From positions 34,835,501 through 34,899,500 of the forward strand of contig CM045733.1 in assembly GCA_024760905.1 (NCBI GenBank): a DNA stretch of 64,000 nucleotides, given 5' to 3'. Positions 57,219 to 64,000 of this stretch are shown here, piece after piece; position 1 is the stretch's first letter; the number at the start of each line of letters is the position of its first letter. Below the pieces are notes generated by a model. That model saw nothing but the letters and a program-made list of their open reading frames with translations, was not told where the DNA came from and did not search any database. The DNA is from Plotosus lineatus. Its lineage: Eukaryota > Chordata > Actinopteri > Siluriformes > Plotosidae. The translations under genes and the position numbers were made by a program.

Positions 57219-58727
57219 TACAAACCTGATTCCAAAAAATTTGGCACACTATACAAATTGTGAATAAAAACAATGCAATAATGTGGCAGTGCCAAATTTC
57301 AAAATTTTATTCCAAATAGAACATAGATTATTGGGTCAAAAGTATAAACTGTTAAAATGTATAATTTTAAAGGTAAAATTGTATGTTGATTTTAAATTTT
57401 ATGGTGTCAACAAATCTCAAAAAAGTTGGGACAAAGCCATTTTCACCACTGTGAGGCATCCCCTCTTCTTCTTACAACAGTCTGAAAATGTCTGGGGACG
57501 GAGGAGACAAGTTTCTAAAATTTATAAATAGGAACGCTGCCCATTCTTGTCTAATACAGGCCTCTAACTGTTCAACTGTCTTGGGCCTTTTTTGTTGCAC
57601 CTTCCTCTTTATGATGCACCAAATATCCTCTATAGGTGAAAGATCTGGATATTTTAATTTCTTTTCCTATGCAGCCATGATTAAAGATGCATGTGGGCTG
57701 GCATTATCATGTTGAAAAATGCAAGGTCTTCTCTGAAAGAGACGGCATCTGGATGGGAGCATATGTTGTTCTAGAACCTGAATATACTTTTTTGCATTGA
57801 TGGTCCCTTTCCAGATGTGCAAGCTGCCCATGCCACACGCACTCATGCAACCCCATACCATCACAAATGCAGGCTTAAGAACTGAGCACTGATAACAACT
57901 TGGGTTGTTCTTGTCCTCTTTAGTCCGGATGACATGGCATCCCAGTTTTCCACAAAGAACTTTGAATCGTGATTCGTCTGACCACAGAACAGTTTTCCAC
58001 TTTGCCACACTCCATTTTAAATGAACCCTGGCCCAGGGAAAACATCTGCGCTTCTGTGTCCTGTTTAGAAATGGCTTCTTCTTAGCACTGTAGAGTTTCA
58101 GTTCAGTAACAATGGTTTTTGTAAGTATTGCTGAGCCTATTCTGTGATTTCCCTCACAGTAGCATTCCTGTTTGTGGTGCAGTACCGTTTAAGGGCGCAA
58201 AGATCACGGGCATCCAGTATGGTTTTTTTGGCCTTGACCCTTACACACAGAGATTGTTCCAGATTCTCAGAATCTTTGGATGATGTTATGCATTGTAGAT
58301 GATGATCACCTAAAACTCTTTGCAATTTTTTGCTGGGAAACACCTTTCTGATTTTGCTCCACTATCGTTCTGCGCAACATTGGGGGAATTGGTGATCCGC
58401 TACCCATGTTCACTTCTGCGAGCCATGTTGCCAATGGACCTCATTAGTGGTAATTGGTCTTACACCTGTTCGTTATAAGTGTAATCGACTTTCCCAGCCT
58501 CTTATTGCTATCTGTGCCATCTTTTTTTTTAGATTTGTTGACAACGTGAAATTTAAAATCAACATATTTTTTCTTAAAATGATAAATTTTCTCAGTTTAA
58601 ACTTTTGACCCTGTCACCTATGTTCTATTTCGAATAAAATATTGAAATTTGGTACTTTCACATCATTGCATTCAGTTTTTATTCACAATTTGAATTGTGT
58701 GCCAACTTTTTTAGAATCCGGTTTGTA
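57219..58727 (-). mobile_element. Tc1-like transposon, complete by its ends
   Basis: Element 57221-58725 flanked by TA. Left terminus CAAACCTGATTCCAAAAAAT; right terminus, inward, CAAACCGGATTCTAAAAAAG. The inverted repeats stay similar for about 60 bases (both reach aaattgtgaataaaaac). The transposase is on the minus strand. Confidence 0.92.
57600..58343 (-). pseudogene. Tc1-like transposase
   Basis: Minus strand. The longest frame (57667-58008, 113 codons) begins AKWKTVLWSDESRFKVL with the first catalytic aspartate, continues FVMVWGCMSACGMGSLHIW, and holds the second site as CIFQHDNASPHAS. The third (PDLSPIEDIW) lies downstream at about 57600-57640 in another frame. The DNA-binding half is at 58137-58343 (LDARDLCALKRYCTTNRNAT). 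Frameshifts at two or more points separate these parts. The protein would cut and paste the element at TA sites. Confidence 0.85.
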
Positions 58728-59664
58728 CATAAGATAGAGAGAGGCTTTTAGCATCAATATATGTGCTTTGAAATAAATACAGAGTCTCTGAATGTTCTAA
58801 CTTAAAGTGAAATATAATGGTAATGAAAAAGAAGTAATATAAAAAGGGATTTTCCAAAAAAGTTAAGCTAAGCTGTTTCTACCAATAAACATGCATCTTT
58901 ACACAATTTTCTCCGAAATCAATAAAGTATTCTGATTTTTATTATGTAGAAAAGGTTGGGAGCACAGAGCAGGCTCCACAGAAATTGTTTCTTTGCTTTA
59001 ATATAAACAAACCTTTTCTTTTGGAAACCACAATCACTGAGGCTCCACAAATCAAAGAGCGTTTTCAGAGGTGCAGAAGAATTTGCAAAGCTGTTTGACA
59101 ACAGAAAGTTATGAGGAGTTTACGGACTGAACTTCCAGCATGAATATAGCTGTCCATGTGAGACCTTTGCTTCCACAGACTTTTGTCAGAAATGTAACAG
59201 TCTCATTTACAGTATCAGATTTTCCATAGTCATTTACTGTCTTAACAAGCTGATGTACAGACTGTAATTACACAGAAAATGCTTCACTTTTTCCAGTGTC
59301 TCGGATAGTTTCCATGTCTCTTTTCTGAAAACCCTAATTCCTGGTTTTACCCACCCACCATTTTATTCTCATTTTAGACTCATCCAATTTTCTTTTTAGA
59401 CTTGCTCTTGTCATCTATGTTCCGTATTCTTTCCCAAATAAATTATATATTTCACATTTCCATCCTTACAGAGAAATGCTGTAGCTATAATAATTTTTTT
59501 TGTACTAGGGTGGCATGATGCAGTAATAAATTGTGTACATCCATTATCAACAATTCTAGAAAGTACCACTTTATCCTGACTGTGCAAGGAAGGAATTATG
59601 TCAGAAAATTAGCAAAGAGAGAAAAAAAGGGCCAAATATAAAATATTAAAAAACAACTAATAAT
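58728..59664. other. Intergenic sequence, nothing recognised
   Basis: No gene or family recognised. Confidence 0.4.
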
Positions 59665-59985
59665 TATTGGGCAGTGGTGGATCCTAAGGTTGGGGGTTAA
59701 AGCACAACTCTCCACAGATTGTCACTGTTCCTCCCGAAGCGGCTAACTGGGTTATCAAAGGCCAATCATGTCTATCACTATCTATGGTGTGAGGCATGTA
59801 AAAGAACCATTGCTGACTTTTGACAAGAGTAGGCTGCAAAACCGTCAGCGTGTTTCTGCTCTGCGATGGCCTGGCGAGCTGTCCAGGGTGTACTCTGCCC
59901 TCGCCCAGAGTCAGCTGGGATGGGCACCAGCCTCCCCACGACCCTAATTAGGATTAAGCGGTTATAGAAAATGAATAACAATGAA
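59665..59985 (+). mobile_element. SINE-B, SINE-A-tailed form
   Basis: Plus strand. The head is shortened (gggcagtggtggatcctaag), then 'aactgggttatcaaaggcca' and 'gcaaaaccgtcagcgtgttt'. At about 59857 it passes into the SINE-A end 'ctgcgatggcctggcgagct', 'gtccagggtgtactctgccc', 'accctaattaggattaagcg', ending with AAAATGAATAA. Confidence 0.88.
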
Positions 59986-60130
59986 CAAAATCTGCCAATA
60001 AATGCAAATGTATAATGATAAGCATTAGACATTCATATATTTTAGATTCATTACACTCAACTGAAGTAGTTCAAGCCTTTTATTGTTTTAATATTGATAA
60101 GTTTGACAAAAAAGTAAAGAAAACCCAAAA

Positions 60131-61015
60131 ATCCCTATCTCAAAAATTAGCATATTTCATCTGACCAATAAAAAAAGTGTTTTTAACACAAAAAAGTCAA
60201 CCTTCAAATAATTATGTTCAGTTATGCACTCAATACTTGGTCGGGAATCTTTTTGCAGAAATGACTGCTTCAATGCGGCGTGGCATGGAGGCAATCAGCC
60301 TGTGGCACTGCTGAGGTGTTATGGAGGCCCAGGATGCTTCGATAGCGGCCTTAAGCTCATCCACAGTGTTGGGTCTGGTGCCTCTCAACTTTCTCTTCAC
60401 AATATCCCACAGAATCTCTATGGGGTTCAGGTCAGGAGAGTTGGCAGGCCAATTGAGCACAGTAATACCATGGTCAGTAAACCATTTACCAGTGGTTTTG
60501 GCACTGTGAGCAGGTGCCAGGTCGTGCTGAAAAATGAAATCTTCATCTCCATAAAGCTTTTCAGCAGATGGAAGCATGAAGTGCTCCAAAATCTCCTGAT
60601 AGCTAGCTGCATTGACCCTGCCCTTGATAAAACACAGTGGACCAACACCAGCAGCTGACATGGCACCTCTGACCATCACTGACTGTGGGTACTTGACACT
60701 GGACTTCAGGCATTTTGGCATTTCCTTCTCCCCAGTCTTCCTCCAGACTCTGGCACCTTGATTTCCGAATGACATGCAAAATTTGCTTTCATCTGAAAAA
60801 AGTACTTTGGACCACTGAGCAACAGTCCAGTGCTGCTTCTCTGTAGCCCAGGTCAGGCGCTTCTGCCGCTGTTTCTGGTTCAAAAGTGGCTTGACCTGGG
60901 GAATGCGGCACCTGTAGCCCAGTCCACTGCTTCCACAGGTCCCCCAAGGTCTGGAATCGGCCCTTCTCCACAATCTTCCTCAGGGTCCGGTCACCTATTC
61001 TGGTTTTCTTTCCCT
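60131..61015 (-). mobile_element. Tc1-like transposon, 5' part missing, well preserved
   Basis: One terminus is visible at the left (tctcaaaaattagcatattt, 60136-60155). The other is lost at about 61015, where the similarity stops inside the DNA-binding region. The sequence is far closer to the fish consensus I remember than any other Tc1 copy here. Relative to that memory about 55 bases are missing near 60915-60920, inside the coding region. Confidence 0.88.
60230..60973 (-). CDS. Tc1-like transposase, catalytic domain (247 codons)
   Basis: Open minus frame holding the complete DDE domain of a Tc1/mariner transposase. The first aspartate is in KVLFSDESKFCMSF (about residue 59-72), the second in FIFQHDLAPAHSAK (about 147-160) and the third acidic residue in NSPDLNPIEILWDIVKRKL (about 179-197). 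GARVWRKTGE and VMVRGAMSAAGVGP lie between. The natural family protein is about 340 residues, so about 100 amino-terminal residues with the two helix-turn-helix motifs are missing; the first 20 residues here come from a shifted frame caused by the small deletion. The enzyme might keep its fold but could not recognise terminal repeats. Length and intact catalytic triad suggest recent activity of this family. Confidence 0.88.
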   Translation of the reverse strand: MWRRADSRPWGTCGSSGLGYRCRIPQVKPLLNQKQRQKRLTWATEKQHWTVAQWSKVLFSDESKFCMSFGNQGARVWRKTGEKEMPKCLKSSVKYPQSVMVRGAMSAAGVGPLCFIKGRVNAASYQEILEHFMLPSAEKLYGDEDFIFQHDLAPAHSAKTTGKWFTDHGITVLNWPANSPDLNPIEILWDIVKRKLRGTRPNTVDELKAAIEASWASITPQQCHRLIASMPRRIEAVISAKRFPTKY

Positions 61016-61278
61016 TTTATTTGTATAATTCTTCACAATTGACCTGTATTGACATTGATACTTTACTGCCAGTCAAGTTTAGAGAAGTTTATAAGTGTTC
61101 ACCTGCACTTCAAAGTCAGTGTACTTTACAAAATCGGACATATTTGATGTGGACTATCTATTTGAGTGCATATATGTTCTAAAATAAAAGTCTTGTATCA
61201 GGTTTGTTAAGGGTCTTGCAACATGTGACCCAGAAACGGTACCATTCTACCATCTGGTTTAGTGTCCCCACCAGGACT
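61016..61278. other. Spacer, nothing recognised
   Basis: No gene or repeat family recognised. Confidence 0.35.
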
Positions 61279-61425
61279 CACCTTCTTCTTCTTCTTCTTT
61301 TCCTTTCGGCTGTTCCCTTCAGGGGTTTCCACAGCAAATAATCTGCCTCCATATCACCCTATCCTCTGTATCTTCTTCGCTTACACCAACTGCCTTCATG
61401 TCCTCCTTCACCACGTCCAATCCTT
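61279..61425 (-). mobile_element. RTE LINE 3' fragment
   Basis: Reverse copy of the last 145 bases of the RTE LINE: CTTCTT tail, 'ttttcctttcggctgttccc', 'aataatctgcctccatatca', 'ttcatgtcctccttcaccac'. Strongly 5'-truncated. Confidence 0.88.
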
Positions 61426-61677
61426 TTATGCAAATTTCTTAAATGACTCTATCAGTACTTTGTACTGTAGTCAATCCAAAACTTACTATTTAAAGTGTAC
61501 ACATTGCAAGTTACAGTAAGAAATAAACAACGCTAAGAATCTGATACTCAGCAGCAATATCTTGTTCTTCAGTACAACCATTCGTATTCCTCACTTAAGG
61601 AAGGTTATGAAATGAGAAATGAAGGATTTATTCCTCTGTATAGTATTTCTATGCATGATTGCATAATATAATGAAAG
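61426..61677. other. Spacer, nothing recognised
   Basis: No gene or repeat family recognised. Confidence 0.35.
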
Positions 61678-62237
61678 TAATACCCCCATTTCACTGGAGC
61701 GTGGAATGCAAGAATCATGGCGGAAACGCACGGAACGCAATCTTCGGAGGAGCTTTGGCATTTTTACACGGAAAATGGGTCAAAAACCTACGGAAAATTG
61801 CACCTTCGGAACACCATCAGAACGATCACAGAATATGCGGAAAAGACACAGAAAGACCACGGTACAATGACGGAACACATGCGTAAAAGTGCTCGGATTA
61901 CCTTCGAAACCAGTGCGGACAGCAAAGGAAGACCTTTGGCTAATTCACGGAACGTTCACGGAAAGCACGGAACACTCGAGGAACGAGTTTTCTGTACTCC
62001 AGTATGCGGGCGGGTCGAATACCTTCAAACTCTAATTTTATTGGATTATAACAACAGCCACAGACTGCGCGTGTTGCTTTTGAGTAAAGAGGTAAATTTC
62101 CCTCATTTTTGATCAGCTGATTTCCAAAACTTGGGACACGCTTCCTGTCATATAAACACTGCAGCGTGTGAGTCGTGCTGTATTGACCCTTATTATACTC
62201 TCAAATTCTTGGTGTTCTGTTTCAATTTAGTTGTATT

Positions 62238-62245
62238 CAGTATTA

Positions 62246-62321
<76 letters not shown>
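62238..62321. repeat. (TA)n microsatellite
   Basis: About 40 TA units inside the TAA-flanked element. Confidence 0.96.
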
Positions 62322-62323
<2 letters not shown>

Positions 62324-62377
62324 CGTGCTGATCTCTGAACCCCATTTTGTATTTGATCATTTATTATTCACTCCGTC

Positions 62378-62563
62378 CGCGCTCATGTGATCATCGGCAT
62401 GAGGAGGATGATCAGACTCGATCGAAGTCTCAAGCAAACCACAATCAGCAGTGGATCAGTGAATCAGAAGAAGGAGAAATAGAGAAATACTCACGGTGTG
62501 CCATAGATGGACTTCGATCGGGTCTGCATGAGCATTCTCCTCATGCCAATGATCACGTGTGCG
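62378..62563. repeat. Inverted repeat (hairpin) inside the element
   Basis: Arms 62378-62430 and 62510-62563 with a spacer of about 79 bases. Shared core in both arms (one reversed): 'ggcatgaggag' and 'cgatcgaagtc', with 'tgatcat'. Arms about 80-85 percent alike by eye. Confidence 0.85.
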
Positions 62564-63029
62564 CAGATGAAGTAGAGAGCATGCCGCACCCACAGCCAAA
62601 GTGAGGGGCAAAGAACCCGATAAGTGCTCAGTCTGATGCTGCTTCTGATGGTGCTGATGGTGCTGATGGTGCTGATGATGTGTGGTGTGTAGAGCAGCGC
62701 TCTTCACTGCTTTTGACCATACGGAAGAGGAGGGAAGACTTGCGGATAAGTTAAGGCACACTTGCGGTATAAAAGGAAAGATCATGGAAACAAAGGGAAC
62801 ACTCTCGGAAAATTTTTCATCATCAAAACATGTTCAAAAGCACGTTTACGGAAAATTTTGGCCTGATGGAAGAAGAGGAATACCTTCGGAATCGTACAGA
62901 AGGACACGGAAGATGTCGGTCTGACTGAGGCACGTTGGAGGATGACTACAGTTTTGCTTCTGCGAGTCTGCCGCGCTCCAATGAAATGGGGGTATAAAGG
63001 TGACGATGATAAGTAAAGGATGTTGAAAG

Positions 63030-63180
63030 CAAGAGGTGTGTGAATGTTGTGTAAGTCTTTGCCCTGCAATGGCAAATTCAGTTCAGGGCTACCCTGGCCT
63101 TGCCCCATGTCGGCTGAGATGGGCACCAGCTTCCCCGTAACCCGAATTAGGATGAAGCAACTTAGAAAATGAATGTATGC
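63030..63180 (+). mobile_element. SINE-A 3' fragment
   Basis: Plus: 'gccctgcaatggcaaattca', 'ggctaccctggccttgcccc', 'cggctgagatgggcaccagc', 'aaaatgaatg'. Confidence 0.72.
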
Positions 63181-63318
63181 AAGAGGGTCTCTGAAAGGTA
63201 TACTTTGTTCTGTGCTGTGCTGGCCTGTGAATGTAAGCTTTATATTTAAATTACTGCATTTCTTTTATTGTTGTCTGAAATGGTTTTGAATATTGCTCTC
63301 AAGTGTATAGGTTTTCAA

Positions 63319-64000
63319 ATCTCTTCTTTTCCTTTTGGCTTTTCCCTTCAGGGGTCGCCACAGCGAATCATCTGCCTCCATCTCACCCTATCCTTTGCAT
63401 CTTCTTCTCTTACACCAACGACCTTCATGTCCTCCTTCACCACATCCATGAATCGTCTCTTTGGTCTTCCTCTAGGCCTTTGCCTGGTAGTTCCAGCCTC
63501 AGCATCCTACGACCAATATACTCCCTATCCCTCCTCTGTACATGTCCAAACCATCTCAATCTAGCCTCTCTGACTTTGTCTCCAAAACGTCTTACATGTG
63601 CTGTCCCTCTGATGTGCTCATTCCTAATCCTATCCATCCTCGTTACTCCCAAAGAGAACCTCAACATTTTCATCTCTGCTACCTCCAGCTCTGCCTCCTG
63701 TCTTTTCCCAGGGCCACTGTTTCTAAAACCATACAACATCGTTGGCCTCAACACCGTCTTGTACACTTTTCCTTTCATTCTTGCCGATACCCTCCTATCA
63801 CACATCACACCGGACACTTTTCTCCAACCATTTCAACCTGCCTGCACACGCTTCTTGACCTCTTTTCCACACTCTCCATTGCTCTGGATTGTTGAGCCTA
63901 AGTACTTAAAATCCTCCACCTTTCTTATCTCTGCTCCCTGTAATCTCACGGTTCCTTTTGGGTCCTTGTCATTCATGCACATGTATTCTGTCTTACTGAG
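63319..64000 (-). mobile_element. RTE LINE, cut by the window edge
   Basis: Minus strand. The 3' end is at about 63319-63360 (cttttccttttggcttttcc, then caggggtcgccacagcgaat). The carboxyl-terminal coding part is readable: the frame 63437-63817 has SGVMCDRRVSARMKGKVYKT, LRFSLGVTRMDRIRNEHIRG and RLRWFGHVQRRD. The copy continues beyond position 64000 towards the polymerase. A small frame break near 63710 splits the frame. Confidence 0.9.

Larger units (their letters stand above)
61678..62997. mobile_element. TAA-flanked DNA transposon with CGGAA array and inner hairpin
   Basis: Element 61681-62994 (1314 bases) flanked by TAA at 61678-61680 and 62995-62997. Terminal repeats: TACCCCCATTTCACTGGAGC left and, inward, TACCCCCATTTCATTGGAGC right, extending to about 24 bases with two mismatches. 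A 3-base TAA duplication fits PIF/Harbinger. Fifteen CGGAA motifs lie in one orientation, 10 within the left 290 bases and 5 in the right 270. It has no long transposase frame; the 131-codon frame at 61717-62112 is made of the repeated motif. CpG content is unusually high for this window. Confidence 0.82.

Noticed and set aside
61717..62112. 131-codon frame in the TAA-flanked element as a transposase
   Set aside because: Its residues come from the repeated CGGAA motif; no DDE or DNA-binding pattern is visible.

Overview
This window reads as non-coding DNA of a ray-finned (teleost) fish. No host protein-coding exon, rRNA, functional tRNA or CRISPR array could be supported. The fish call rests on the repeats: Rex3-like LINEs, several Tc1-like families, tRNA-derived SINEs typical of teleosts, an RTE-type LINE, and abundant long (CA)n, (GA)n and (TA)n microsatellites. 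One SINE type resembles repeats I associate with otophysan fish, so a catfish-like species is possible, but this is inference.

Layout. 0.4-9.2 kb: decayed Tc1 copies, two mosaic SINEs with target duplications, large microsatellites, and two unique AT-rich stretches (about 4.7-5.1 and 6.6-7.1 kb) that may be conserved non-coding DNA. 9.9-13.3 kb: a 5'-truncated RTE copy and a TA-flanked Tigger/pogo-like transposon holding a foldback with two arms of about 300 bp. 16-21 kb: a SINE of a second type, an L2-like LINE remnant and a SINE cluster with a Rex3 end. 25-34 kb: two internally deleted RTE copies with target duplications, a hAT element inserted in a SINE with an exact 8-bp duplication, and a Harbinger-like fragment. 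35-42 kb: two divergent LINEs of another clade facing away from a (TA)n tract, then another RTE copy. 42-52 kb: a possible solo LTR, Rex3 pieces and a complete Tc1-like element. 54-61 kb: two more Tc1-like elements complete by their ends and one with a 247-codon transposase. 61.7-63 kb: a TAA-flanked element carrying 15 CGGAA motifs in one orientation and an internal hairpin. The right edge cuts an RTE copy.

The main biological story is parasitism between repeats. One SINE (called SINE-B here) has a tRNA-like head. In one form its body joins the 5' end of the local RTE LINE to that LINE's 3' end. In the other form the same head is joined to the 3' end of a different fish SINE (SINE-A). Two RTE copies carry comparable 5'-to-3' internal deletions and are flanked by target duplications. 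Together these suggest a LINE/SINE partnership with recurrent template jumping.
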